A stretch of 64,000 bases of DNA from Suillus spraguei (lineage: Eukaryota > Basidiomycota > Agaricomycetes > Boletales > Suillaceae), in contig JABCPU010000352.1 of assembly GCA_016800925.1 (NCBI GenBank), positions 1 through 64,000 of the forward strand. Reading direction: 5' to 3'. The translations under genes were made by a program, and so were the position numbers. This document shows positions 1-10,988 of the stretch, piece by piece (the first letter of the stretch is position 1; every line of letters begins with the position of its first letter). Below the pieces are notes generated by a model, which was given only the letters and a program-made list of their open reading frames with translations, searched no databases and had not been told where the DNA came from.

Positions 1-47
1 GAAGAGAGGAAACGAAGATTGGAGCTGGAGGGAACTACAGCGCACCA

Positions 48-500
48 GCTGCGCAGTCACGTGACCAAATCACGCAATCATACAATGGGACAACAGTGTA
101 TGGGACAACAGTGTATTGAGTCGGCACTTAAAAAAAACCACGCGAGAAATTTCCAAACCAAGCTAAGCGAAAAAACATGGCGTTTAGCGAAAGCCACACG
201 AGCTAGCGAGCACCTTCCCACCTTTCCCCCTTACTTTATAGACAAGTCCACCACCTGTTGTGCCTTTGGCACAGGAAGCAAAAGGAGTGCTTCACACTCC
301 TTTGCTCCCTGGCCAAGGCTTCATCCTAATAATTCTGTTTGCCCAAGGCACAGGAAGGCAAAAGAGTGCGAAGCACTCTTTTGCCTTCCTGGCCTTGGCT
401 TCATCCCAATAATTCACTTTTGCCCAAGGCACAGAAAGCCAAAAAGAGTGCTTCGCACTCTTTTTGGCTTTCTGGCCTTGGCTTCATCCTAATAATCACT
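48..500. repeat. Hairpin-unit repeat block flanking the Helitron (copy 1)
   Basis: An opening module (about 48-240) is followed by three tandem units. Each unit holds a long near-perfect palindrome ending in a short spacer like cttcatcctaataatt. The three stems (near 276-325, 350-408 and 427-480) differ in sequence but keep the same plan: a purine-rich arm with aggcaaaag or gccaaaaag, a 3-nt loop (gaa or ttc), then the complementary arm. Degenerate copies recur at 7180-7490 and 8820-9156. The block sits on the 3' side of the minus-strand Helitron, but the same block also lies on its other side, so it is not simply the Helitron terminal hairpin. It may be an independent non-autonomous element or a duplicated terminus. 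Confidence 0.7.
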
Positions 501-3500
501 ACTTCGTGCACCTTAACTTATTCGCAATCATAGTGGATTTGAAAACAGACATGTACATTTTGAGCAGCATTTCAAGAAAATCAAAACTAAAATCTACTGC
601 ACCATCTAAAAGTGCACTATACATTCAGTCCTCTATATAAAAGTACATCAATATACATCAATCAATCCTCAACCTCCATATCATCTCTATCTCTAAGTCC
701 TCTCAGCACTTCTGTATACACCACATTGGTCGTCTTTGACCCTTCTTCATGCTCCAGAAAGATGGCACGCACTCTCTCTGGGTGAGTGCAGTGAGACAAA
801 GCCACATACAGCTGTCCATGACTGAACACGGGAGTCCACAAATCCAGCCCAACCCACTTCACACTTTGACCTTGAGCCTTGTTGATTGTCATAGCGAACG
901 CAAGATGAACAGGGAATTGGCGACACTTGAAAGGGATAGGGTTGTCTTCAGATGTGGCATCCAGCGTCATGCGGGGGATTAGGACAGTGTTCTGATCATC
1001 TTGATGAGCTTCATCAACTCCATCTCTAAGAATACGACACCTGAGGATGCGTGTGGTCCAAGACAGGAGGATCATCCTAGTTCCATTATAGAGGCCATTG
1101 GTGGGGTCCAAGTTGCACAACGACATGAGAGGAACACCCACTTTGAGTTCCAATTTGTGCAAAGGGAACCCTGATGGCGTGAGAGTATGAAGGTACTCTA
1201 GTGGGATGTAGTCGTAGTCCTTCTCAGTGATTGAGTCTGCACTGGTGAAGACCGCTTTATCTCCAGGGAATGATTCAAGAATGTTGGCATTGATTTCGTC
1301 CACATCAGTGTTCTTTGCGGAGAGGATGGTACATTCCAGGAAGAAAGAATCATTCACAGGAGGATGCCAGGGAGCAGAATAGGAGAGTATAGGGCATTGA
1401 TGAGAGAGCGGATATCATTGTCAGGGCAGCGCATATGAATCGGAAGGGCGACCGTTCCATCTGCATGTGTGCCCTTCCCAGCTCCAATCTGAAGAAGCCA
1501 CTTTGCAAATTCATCAGAGGCGGGGTCTTGGCCAAGCCACATATTTGTCTTTAGGTGGAAGATGCGAAGCCTTGGCCAGATGCGAGATCTGCAAAATGTA
1601 GCACCCACTATCTGCTCCCTGGATCCATGAGGCACCACCGGCAGGGTCTGTCTGAAGTCTCCTCCAAAGAGCATTGTCATTCCTCCAAAATCAGCATCGA
1701 CGTTCAGAAGGTCGCGCAATGAGTGGTCAAGGCATTCCAGGATGTGACGGTGTAGCATAGGAATTTCATCGCAGATGATGAGGGAGGTGGCCTTCAGAAG
1801 CTCATGCACAACATCTCCTTTCTTGATGTTGCAGGAGCTGTCCTCATTGATGGGAATTGGAATTTTGAATCGAGAATGAGCCGTGCGTCCGCCTGGCAGG
1901 AGGAGAGAAGCGATTCCAGAGGAAGCCACACATAGGACAATCTTGCCTTCAGCACGGAGCTTTGAAGCAATGAGCTTGCAGAGATATGTCTTTCCACATC
2001 CACCTGCACTGTGGACAAAGTATGAATGTCCAGGTCTTTGTTCATTACATTGCATGGCATCATCGACCACTGCATCAAAGACTGTCCTCTGCTCCTGATT
2101 CAGAGAAAGCACTCCTGGGTTCACCATCTGCTGGAGCTCCTCCTGGTTATATTGGAGCTGCTCGGCAATGAGCTGATTTCCCTGCATGGCCCCCCATCTT
2201 GCTGCCATTTGAGGTACAGGCATCTGAGGGATCGCTTGCAAAGACTTTCCATTTTTGCGGAGCATGCCATCAATGAGATAGAGACCATAGTCATGAACCT
2301 CTTCATCTGTAGGGTCGGGGATGCTGAATGGGACGCGTGATAGGCGGTGGCGCAGATCATCGCAGAGATTCTCCTTGAAGTGGTTCCAAAGATCACTGGG
2401 GTCTGTAGGGTTGCAGTGTATGAGGATGATGGCAAAGAGGTTGCGCATGCCATGTCCAGTGCTCATATGAGAGGCGTCCTGCAAGCACTGGATCCATTCA
2501 TTATCATCCTCAAGCAGACCCCTGCACCGACATGCCTCCTTGAAAGTGTCGCATAAAACACCATCAACTGTCCGAAGGTTCTCATAGGAGGTGGCCCCTT
2601 GAAGACATGGTAAGTTTTATTGATAAAAATTGACATCAGGACCATATCTTTTACTACAGTCAAAAGCAATCTCAGGTAGAAGCGCTCTCTGGAGCCGGGT
2701 GCAGCAGAGTACATCCTTCCAATCGCTATTCCACATTGGCGTATCTTCCACGCCGTCTTGTTCCATACGAATCTTGAGGGGAAGTCCTGGTAGAGGTGGT
2801 CGTGGGCTCCAGCAGCCACCAAGACATTATTGGAGTTAGCCTTGAACCATCCAGTGAGGCAAGTCTCCTTGGTTGCTGCGCGCTCAAGAACATCCTGTGC
2901 ATTATCCTCAGGATCATAAAACACCATGTGTTCATCTGGGAGGTGGCCGGCAAGCGATAGACAGAGGGCCATTCAAGGTGCATTCCAAACTCAAAGATGT
3001 GCCATGCGGCCTCAGTGGAGCTGATGTATCTGGAGTCAAGATAGGTTTTGACCTCATCCACCGGTCCTGTCATGTCCAATGTGGCACAGTCATTTCCCTT
3101 GTAGATGTACTTGTGGATGTATTTGACCGACTTGATAGAAGCACAGACTTCGAGATTGATGTGGCAGTTGAATTCTACCAGCAGTTGCGGGGGGTGGGGA
3201 ACGACATCTTTGTTGGTGAAGATGTCGTTATTTTTTTGGATGGTGCGACCATTGTCTGGCCTGGCATACCCTGGATAGCCGTCCTCCTTCATCAATGTCT
3301 GGGGGTGAAAGACTTTGGATAACACTTCTTGCACTTTCCATTCTCCAAGCAACGCTGCATAGTGCAGGGGCCATGGAGCATGTATTTTTGTACGGCCTCA
3401 TAGAGTTGTGGATGGACATTTCTGTCAGGGATTTGGGCAGAGATGAAGGAGTCGATCTGTTCCACAGTGCAAATCTTGTGATCTGGATCCAGGAAGATGA

Positions 3501-3659
3501 GAAGGTGCATGTGAGGCAGGCCACGCTTCTGATATTCAATGGTGTACACCAATCCCGCAACCTTGCCGTAGTAGCCATTGCGAACCTTCTTCAAGAGAGC
3601 CTTCTGCTTCTGGTAAAATATGCGAGCAACCAAGTCTGGACGGTCCACAGCACTCTGAC

Positions 3660-3719
3660 CTACATAAGAAAACTCGTCAGGATCATGTCATAATAATGCA
3701 TCAAAATATGTCTCTTTAC
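3660..3719 (-). other. Helitron intron with canonical splice sites
   Basis: On the minus strand this 60-nt stretch runs from GTAAAG to TATGTAG. Removing it restores the conserved Helitron sequence LLPG-QSAVDRPDLVAR and skips the TGA stop at 3688-3690. It shows that at least this interruption is not a mutation. Confidence 0.8.
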
Positions 3720-5269
3720 CTGGAAGGAGATTCTCAGTAATCTCAGGCCAGCTTCCATTGGCAGTCATTGTCAGGAAAAGATTGGGCTTCTTGCAGGCAC
3801 GGCAGATGGCCAGGGAGTCCTGCAGCAGCTGCTGCATATACCGAGGGCTTCCATTATGAGAGGAGGGAAGGATTATGGAACGACCTGTCTCAGCTAAATT
3901 GCCCACTCCATCATTGAAAACATTATCTGTCAGCCCTCGGTAGCAGTCAGCCCTGAGCTTCTTCTGATTGTTTCTTATCCAGTTGAGTCTGCTCTGCTCG
4001 ATTGATGCCCAAGCATCAACCACATACTGCTGAAACAGCCTTCCACCATGAAAGATGTTATTGTGATCCAGGCGAGGGGGGCGGGGATAAAGTCGAAAGG
4101 CATAATACAGCAGCTGAGTCACTTTTTTTGCACATGCACGCCCACCCACAGGAATGATCATATCAATGTAGAGGTCCCAGCCATCCTCTCCCTTAGGAAA
4201 GAGAGCGACATAATGAAGACAGGCGTATGCATGGCTAAGTTGACTTATGCGCTGAAGCGGACCGCCTTGATAATATACGATAATGTCGCGTGCATGACGC
4301 ACCTCCTCAGATCCGTCTCCAGGAAGAATTCCAGCAATATCATTGGCAGTGGGAAGATTATATCTTCGACCATCTGTGCCTGGCTGGAAATGAATAAGCA
4401 TAGAAAGGTCTGTCTGCTCCTCTGGAGGCTTCTCTCGCATGACTTGATATGCCTGCTTATACACAGCGGCATATGGGTGGTTGTGATGCAACATATCATG
4501 CAGATCTCTGAGAATCTGAGGATTGAGGCCTTCATTTCCAGGGTGGGTGGTGCATATGTTGGTGGCTTCTTCAGAGTCGTATATATAAAGTTGAGCGTAT
4601 GAAGGCTGGACACCTTCTGGAGGCAAAAGACTGCCCATGAGATGGTGAAGAGAACCATGAATATGAAAAGCATTTGGGCCAGATCCTTGAAGAGCACGAT
4701 CCTCAATATTGACACCAACAGAGGTAAATGCAAGAGCACTGTTGTACTGGCGAATTTTGGACACAAATGTTCTGTCCGCATAGGCCCGCTCTAGCTCAGG
4801 TGGCCATGCTGGAAATGGGGGAAGGCTGACTTGGCCCTGCAAGCAGCACATACCAAAGCGAGGATTTCGTAAAGAGGAGTTGGATAGTCTTTTGCATGCA
4901 AAGTGAAGTGCATGACATTTGGGGCACTCTACATTAAGAGGACCAAGAGTGTGATGGTTTATCGGTTCTGTATATGCTCGGGCTCCATCAGGAACAGGGA
5001 TGACCTGATTGATACGCTGGTCATCCTCTGCTTCATGCTCTTGGCATTGTTCTTCTTGCTGTGTTCTTCTTCTCTCCTCATCTTCTGCATGTTGCCGTTC
5101 AGATAATGGATCGTTATATTCATGTAGTGCCTCCTCAAGACGCTCCTGCCGCTCATGAACTCTCTGCTCCTCATGGTTGTGACGTGCTTCTTCTTGTTGG
5201 CTTGCTCGTAGACGATCCCGATCCTGCCTATCGTGCTGCTCCTGTTCCTGCTGCTGCTGTTCCAGAGCA

Positions 5270-5375
5270 TGCTGACTCTGTATATTGACCTGCCCAGCTT
5301 CTTGCTGCTGCATTTGCTGCTGCATCTGCTGTTGCATCTGCTGTTGCATCTGCTGTTGCTGAACTTGCTGCTGCT
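5270..5375 (-). repeat. CAG/CAA (polyglutamine) repeat in the Helitron N-terminus
   Basis: Tandem ctgctg/ctgttgcat units on the plus strand encode a glutamine tract broken by methionine (QQQMQQQM pattern) in the N-terminal extension of the Helitron protein. The repeats keep the other frames open, which explains the long antisense open frame over 5233-6453. Confidence 0.75.
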
Positions 5376-6759
5376 GTCGATGAAGAGCCTCCTCAGCCTC
5401 TCTATTGATCCTCCTGGCTTCTTGCTGGCGCAATTTCCATTGGATCTGCTGTCTTTGAAATGCCTCCTGTGCTGGTACATTATTTCTGGGTGGCATAGGA
5501 TTAGGCATGTGAGGATCATCAAAGTTCTGAGGGCCTCGGTGCTGTTGATTCATCAAATCAGCTTCTTGCGGCTGTTCATGGCGAGCATTCTCAGCATGTC
5601 TAGCAATTATCTCAGCTATTTGCTGCTGGTGCAAAGCATGGTTTCTGTTTCCCTGTGCAGCTTGCTGCTGCATCAAGTGAAAGGCTGCCAGATCATCCTG
5701 GGCCTGTCTACGGACACACTCAGCTTCTTGCTGCTGCAACTGATGCTGAATCTGCTGCTGCTGGTGAAGAAATTCATTCTGTGCTTGTCTTTCAAGCAAG
5801 TCATTTCTAATGCGCTCTGCCTCAAGCTGCTGCCGAAACTGGACATTGAACTGGTCATGATCATCAGGTTCAGGTGGTGCAGGTACAGGTTGTACAGGAT
5901 GTGCAAAGTATTGGAGGGGATTATCAAAGTTATGAGGACCAACTGCACCCTCATAATGAATAGGACCATACACAGGAGGCACAGGAGGTGCGGGTTGAAT
6001 AGGCTGAACAGGAGGTGTGGGTTGAATAGGCTGAACAGATTCATTAGGAATATGAGGTATATGCGGAGGCTGTATCTGTGCTGCCATGAGCTCTGCTTGC
6101 GCCTGCTGTCTTCTCTCCTGTCTGTCCTGCTGTCGACGAACATTACGCTGACGATGTCTGTTGTTGTGAGCAGCATTTGTCTGGTCATTCAAACGTGCAT
6201 TATAATCAACAGGAGGACGATGAGCATGCAACACATGTTCGATTGCATTTCGTGGCAAGCCAGGATATTGCACAACTGGCAGCGGTTGATGTGCAAAGTA
6301 AGGAGGAGGCTGCATAACAGGCGCAGCTGGCATGAAATTTGGCTGTACAGGAGCAGCGGATTTGTTCTGATTGGTATGGATAGCATGACGACGATTGCGC
6401 CTGCTAGGGGAAGTCATCTGAAGTCGATCAAGTCTTTCCAGTTCGCGCTGTGATCGACAATCGCGTTCTGGGGTGGTCTGTTCTATATTTCTAAATGGTG
6501 ATGCGCAAACATTAGCATCATGTACCAATACATATTAGCAGCGACTCACTGAACAGGTATATTTTGTTCCATTTTATTGTTCAAATGGTTGTTTATAGCA
6601 AAATTTGAGTTTTCTGAACTCATCCATCAGTCAATTCCTATCATCATCGATAACAAACAAAACCCACAAAAAGTGTATTGCACTTTGTTACAACTTGGCT
6701 GCAGGGGAAGGCAATGTAATTCAAGAATTCTAGTCAAAAGCAGCAGCCAAATTGTGTAT

Positions 6760-6960
6760 AAAAATGTGTTATGATTTGTGTCACTCAATGCAAGCAAATT
6801 GGTGTAATCAAAATGTGTTGTGATTTGTGTCACCAAATGTAAGCAAATGGTGTAATCAAAATGTGTTGTGATTTGTGTCACCAAATGCAACCAAAATTGT
6901 GTAATGATTTGTGTAACCAAATGCAAGCAAATTGTGTAACCCAATGCGTGACAAACTTTC
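6760..6960. repeat. About 48-bp tandem satellite upstream of the Helitron gene
   Basis: Four imperfect copies of a unit containing atttgtgtcaccaaatgcaagc lie just beyond the Helitron 5' coding end. Subterminal tandem repeats are common in Helitrons, so this may mark the 5' side of the element. I could not identify the TC terminus itself. Confidence 0.65.
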
Positions 6961-7179
6961 TGTTATTGCTTTTGCTATTCTCGATGCTCACTCCCCCATG
7001 GTAGGAAAACTGCGTTGTTTGTCCATATTGTGCCTGGAGCGCAGCAGGCGTGCGGATTACTGTCCACTATATCGTGTTTGGCAGGTGTTTCGAAATTTTT
7101 GGACTCCGTAGAATTTTAGCTGTCGAAATTCTGAAATCGGACGTTTTTTTCACGCGTTCACACAAGTTTTCTCTATGGA

Positions 7180-7490
7180 ATCATCTAGCGAGCTAACCGA
7201 AAAAACATGGCCTTTAGCAAAAACCACATGGCCCTACACGAAAGCCACGCGAGCTAGCGACAACTTTCACACCCATTCTCCCTTTCTTCTTAGACGAGTC
7301 CACCACCCGTTGTGCCTTTGGCACAGGAAGCAAAAGGAGTGCTTCGCACTCCTTTTGCTCCCTGGCTAAGGCTTCATCCTAATAATTCTGTTTGCCCAAG
7401 GCATGGCCTTGGCTTCATCCCAATAATTCTCTTTTGCCCACACTCTTTTTGGCTTTCTGGCCTTGGCTTCATCCTAATAATTATCTTTAA
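7180..7490. repeat. Hairpin-unit repeat block (copy 2, partly deleted)
   Basis: The block repeats the gagctagcga...aaaacatggc segment and the hairpin units of the block at 48-500. One perfect palindrome remains (about 7325-7365, arms agcaaaaggagtgc around ttc). In the second unit the stem has collapsed to aaggcatggcctt, and the third has lost its left arm. Loss of palindrome arms between copies suggests slippage or hairpin excision. Confidence 0.7.
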
Positions 7491-7734
7491 TAATGATAAT
7501 AGGTCTTGAAATAAATTATAACTTTAACCAATATTTTGAGAGAAGTAAAAGTACCACATCACCATCTTTGTGAGTTTATTGCCCATCTCATCCTCATGTC
7601 ATTGCATTTGATTTTGATTTTTTTTAATGATTTACTGCAAACTATTAACTTGAATAAATCTTTTGTGTCAAGTTTTAATAGGGGCAACAGTATTAAGTTG
7701 TCACACAACAAAATTCATGCAAGTGTCCCATCTC

Positions 7735-8257
7735 CTGTCTCCCATCTCCCATCTCCTGTTACTGGTCTCCTGTCTCTCATTTCCTCTTACCAGTCTGCTG
7801 TCTCCCATCTTGTGTCTACCAATCTCCCATCTCCCATCTTGTGCCTCTCATCTCCTGTCTCCCATCTCTCATCTCCCCCATCTCCCCCATCTCCCCCATC
7901 TCCCCCATCTCCCCCATCTCCCCCATCTCCCCCATCTCCCCCATCTCCCCTGTCTCCCATCTCCCATCTCCCATCTTCCCCATCTCCCATCTCCCATCTC
8001 CCATCTCCCATCTCCCATCTCCCATCTCCCATCTCCCATCTTCTCCCATCTCCCATCTCCCATCTCTTGTCTCCTGTCTCCCATCTCTTGTCTCCTGTCT
8101 CCCATCTCTTGTCTCCTGTCTCCCGTCTCCTGTCTCTGGTCTCCCATCTTGTGTCTCCCATCTCCTGTCTCCCATCTCCCATCTCCCGCCTCATGTCTCC
8201 CATCTCCCACCCATCTCCTGTCTCCCATCTCCCGTCTCCTGTCTCCCATCTCCCGTC

Positions 8258-8288
<31 letters not shown>

Positions 8289-8400
8289 CATCTCCCACCT
8301 CCCGTCTCCCATCTCCCACCTCCCACCTCCCGTCTCCTGTCTCCCACCTCCCACCTCCCACCTCCCGTCTCCCATCTCCCACCTCCCATGCCTTCATTCT
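7735..8400. repeat. Pyrimidine-strand minisatellite (CTCCCAT/CTCCCGT/CTCCTGT)n
   Basis: About 650 bp of nearly pure C/T on the plus strand, made of 6- to 10-bp variants of tcccatctc, with a homogeneous cccccatct sub-block at about 7875-7950 and homogenised cctgtctcc sub-blocks. Every frame is open on both strands, so the long open frames here (for example 7536-8702) are products of the repeat, not genes. Long homopurine:homopyrimidine tracts can form triplex DNA. Confidence 0.9.
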
Positions 8401-8814
8401 CCCCTCCCCATGCTCTTCTGTCCCCCCATCTCTCCATCCTAATGATCATAGCAGCTTTTGAAACAAATAACATGATTTTTAAAATGACAAAGTTCAGATT
8501 CTTTGATAGTCACAATATAACCAATCTAACAAAAATTTATCAGAAGTTTTTCCTGAGGGTGGGGGAGGACACTTCCAGCCTGCTGGCAGCTTCCAACCTG
8601 GTATTGGTGCCTGATGGAGTAGCTTGTCATAGGTATCAACCTGTTCCTGACAACTTGACCATGCCTTTTGATGGTGCCACCACTCCTTCCAGCCCCTGGT
8701 GAGTTCCTTCTGTTTTTACCTATCAGCCATCTTCTGCAATTGCACTCATTTTTTGCTTGCCCTCCTTTTTTGCTTTCCACTCCTTTGCACTCCTTTTTGC
8801 CTTCACTTTTGCCT

Positions 8815-9160
8815 TCACTCTCCCTTTTGGCTCCCTGGCCTCAGCTCCATCCTAATAATTTCATTTTCCCCCAGGTTCAGACAACCTGTGGCAAATGACA
8901 ACCCATAACTTGTTTTTACCCCAGCTTCAGACAACCCATGGCAAATTTTAAACCCGTGTGGCGCTGCACGTGACAAAACCACGCAATCATACAATTGGAG
9001 AACAGTGTATTCAATCGGCACTCGAAAAAACCATGCGATATTTCCAAATAAAGGTTTAGCCGAGCTAAGCGTTCCCATGTGGCCTTTAGCGAAAGCCATG
9101 TGAGCTAGCGAGCACATTCCCACCTTTCCCCCCTTACTTTATAGATATACTTTATAGATA
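8815..9160. repeat. Repeat block copy 3, modules in swapped order
   Basis: At 8821-8870 a short hairpin-unit tail appears (ccctggcctcagctccatcctaataattt). It is followed at 8965-9156 by a copy of the opening module (acgcaatcatacaat, cagtgtatt, agctagcgagca, cttactttatagat) seen at 48-240. The module order is reversed relative to copy 1, as expected if copies 1 and 3 are parts of tandem or circularly permuted insertions. The copy ends in three short actttatagat repeats. Confidence 0.65.
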
Positions 9161-9611
9161 TTACTTTATAGATTGCACTAAGGACTCGGGTCGGCACTGC
9201 CACACCTGCCATGCGCAGCTTCCATTTAGCATGCAGTCGATACCCAGGGTTCGACTAGGTGTGATGATTTGTGCTTTCATAGTAACATAGGACTGGAACA
9301 AGGAACTGCAACTAAAATACACAGTTGGAGAGCCTCCCCGCTCACGCATTATCTCTCTTTCAGTGTCTTCAGATCAAGGTTTAATGACACTAGCGCTAAG
9401 CGCTGAGAATCGACATTTAAAATGGACGCCTTGCCACTTTCAGACGCCCGCATGAAGGACATATCCTGTTCTGTAGGATCACATGTTCTGGGGCCCACAA
9501 GGCTTTCACAATATGTAAGAACGCGCTGCTTCCGGGCGTTGAGTCGTGTATAAATGTTGGCAGCAGTGCAGATTACTTCTACAAGTTCAGTCTCCCTTCT
9601 TCCATCTCTAT
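9160..9611. other. Intergenic spacer, no gene recognised
   Basis: Two short minus-strand open frames (9161-9349 and 9349-9636) match no family I recognise. They lie over the probable promoter and first exon of the plus-strand DUF6535 gene, so they are likely chance frames. Confidence 0.4.
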
Positions 9612-10958
9612 GTCTACTGCAGCGCAAAACATGCAAAGCACATCACCACAATCCAGTCTCACACGTGTCAATAGCTATGTACTCCCATCAACTACCGAGT
9701 AAGTGGCAAGCTAGAGTATGTTGATCGTCATGCTTACGTATCCACAGGAAATATACCAAGGTCGGACCTCAGAGAAATCTGTTGTGCCTAGTGAAGCCGA
9801 CTCTGTCGGAAAGATGTGAATGTTAACTAATCAGCACGATGCATTTGATGTCTGACTATATCATGTCACCCTGGAGCAGATCCTCAGTGCCCTTGAAACA
9901 TCTACTATTGCAAAAAAACATAGTAAAGGTGTCAAATCAAAGTTCTGGGCAACTTATGAGAAAGCTTTGGATGAGTACGACGACGATTTCTCGAACTCGG
10001 AACGAGCGCATGGTGATATAGGCATTATCCTGACTTTTGTGCGTTCGCTTCGATGTTTATCATTTATCGATGCAAGTCTAATAGGCGAGTCAGGCTGGTC
10101 TACTCTCAGCCGCCATCTCTACATTCCTTGGTGTAATATAGCCTGACTCGGGAGACACCACCAACGCGCTCTTGGTACAGCTAATTCAAGTTATTGGTGA
10201 TGGGCCAAATATTGTACACGACGTTGACAATCCATTCTCATATAGGCGCTATTCTTCAGTCGTCTGGGTGCAAACCCTTGCCTACAGTGGCCTAGCGCTT
10301 AGCATCTTGGCTGCGTTCGGGGCAGTTGTAGGAAGGCATCTTCTTTATTCATTTGAGGTAGCTCGGGAACGAGGAGAGAGCGGCATACGGAGGCAGATCA
10401 AATTGGATGGCCTAGAACATATGCGACTGCGCACTTTTTTGCAGGCATTCCTTGCACTCCTCCAGATTGCGCTGCTGCTCTTCAGTGTCTCACTATGCCT
10501 CCAGACACGGACCGACCACCTCCCGATTTACAGCTTCATGGTATCTGCTACAGCTTCTTTCGCTCTCTTCTATATAGGCATTACCTCCCTGATAGCGTTG
10601 TGGCAGGATAGTCCTGTCCAGATGCTGCCAGATTCAATGTTGCGTTTTATGTCCAAAATTTTGACTCGTAACAGACCATCCTCCATTTTGTCCCCTATAT
10701 GCTGGATACTAGAGACGTCGACGGGCCATGAAGCTGTCGAGGTTGCGCTTGCGATGACATATCCCATGCAATGGTTGTCAAACCTTGATGTTTCAGCGGT
10801 CTTCCAACGTTTACATAACGGCTTCGAGGCATATAGTGACAGGGAAGACCTGCACGTGAAGTTTGGCAGGGATGTGGTCCATTTTTGCGTCCAGCCAGTG
10901 GAAATCGACAAAGCACTCAGGCCATACTGTAAGAATGATACATTAAATGACTACTATA
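9612..10958 (+). pseudogene. DUF6535-domain membrane protein, 5' half
   Basis: This is the N-terminal half of a basidiomycete DUF6535 protein of unknown function. A probable first exon starts at ATG 9612 (MSTAAQNMQ). The domain begins in KFWATYEKALDEYDDDF (about 9940-9990). A 55-nt intron at 10039-10093 (GTGCGT...TCAG) joins IILTF to AGLLSAAISTF. A family-like PDSGDTTNALLVQLIQVI segment follows, then three hydrophobic helices (VWVQTLAYSGLALSILAAF, LALLQIALLLFSVSLCL and SATASFALFYIGITSLIAL). An in-frame TAG at 10139-10141 replaces what is usually CAG (Gln), so the copy may be null. The exon ends at 10958 in a GTAGGT donor whose acceptor is now 7.2 kb away at 18237. The exon between 9701 and about 9880 is not resolved. 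Confidence 0.72.
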
Positions 10959-10972
10959 GTAGGTCAAGCCAC

Positions 10973-10988
10973 ATACAATAATCACTGA
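10973..10988 (+). repeat. Left terminal inverted repeat of the KDZ-type element
   Basis: ATACAATAATCACTGA, exactly complementary to 18177-18192. It begins 14 nt inside the host intron, after the GTAGGT splice donor. Confidence 0.75.

Larger units (their letters stand above)
662..6528 (-). pseudogene. Helitron RepHel transposase/helicase, decayed
   Basis: This is the rolling-circle transposase of a Helitron. Reading leftward, residues 1-560 are a glutamine-rich, low-complexity extension. A cysteine cluster (CPKCHALHFACK, about 4880-4930) and the Helitron-like N domain follow. Next come the HUH motif in GLPHMHLLIFL (near 3500), the Y2 tyrosines in KYIHKYIYKG (near 3090), and a PIF1-type superfamily 1 helicase with Walker A GGCGKTYLCK (near 2000), DEIPM, GGDFRQTLPVV and the C-terminal motif TINKAQGQS. 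An in-frame stop at 3688 is removed by a good 60-nt intron (3660-3719, GTAAAG...GTAG) that joins LLPG to QSAVDRPDL. Three single-base losses break the frame, at 3301-3305 (a C5 run), 2945-2951 and about 1352-1358. A 50-nt intron at 2598-2647 now starts AT instead of GT. The element is probably inactive unless these are sequence errors. Confidence 0.88.

Noticed and set aside
270..490. Hairpins read as bacterial-type terminators or as a CRISPR array
   Set aside because: The genome is clearly fungal. The units are palindromic tandem repeats without unique spacers of constant length, and no cas gene is present.
3688..3690. In-frame TGA as a Helitron null mutation
   Set aside because: It lies inside a good 60-nt intron whose removal restores the conserved sequence.
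5233..6453. 406-codon plus-strand open frame rich in Leu
   Set aside because: It is antisense to the Gln/CAG-rich N-terminus of the Helitron gene. CAG-type repeats read as Leu/Ala on the other strand and have no stops.
7536..8702. Long plus-strand open frame of 388 codons (Ser/Pro/His/Leu-rich)
   Set aside because: It is created by the pyrimidine minisatellite; all frames on both strands are open there and the composition is pure repeat.
1..9160. Exact Helitron ends (5' TC and 3' CTRR with hairpin)
   Set aside because: Several hairpins and candidate dinucleotides exist, but none is supported on both sides by an empty-site or insertion-dinucleotide argument.
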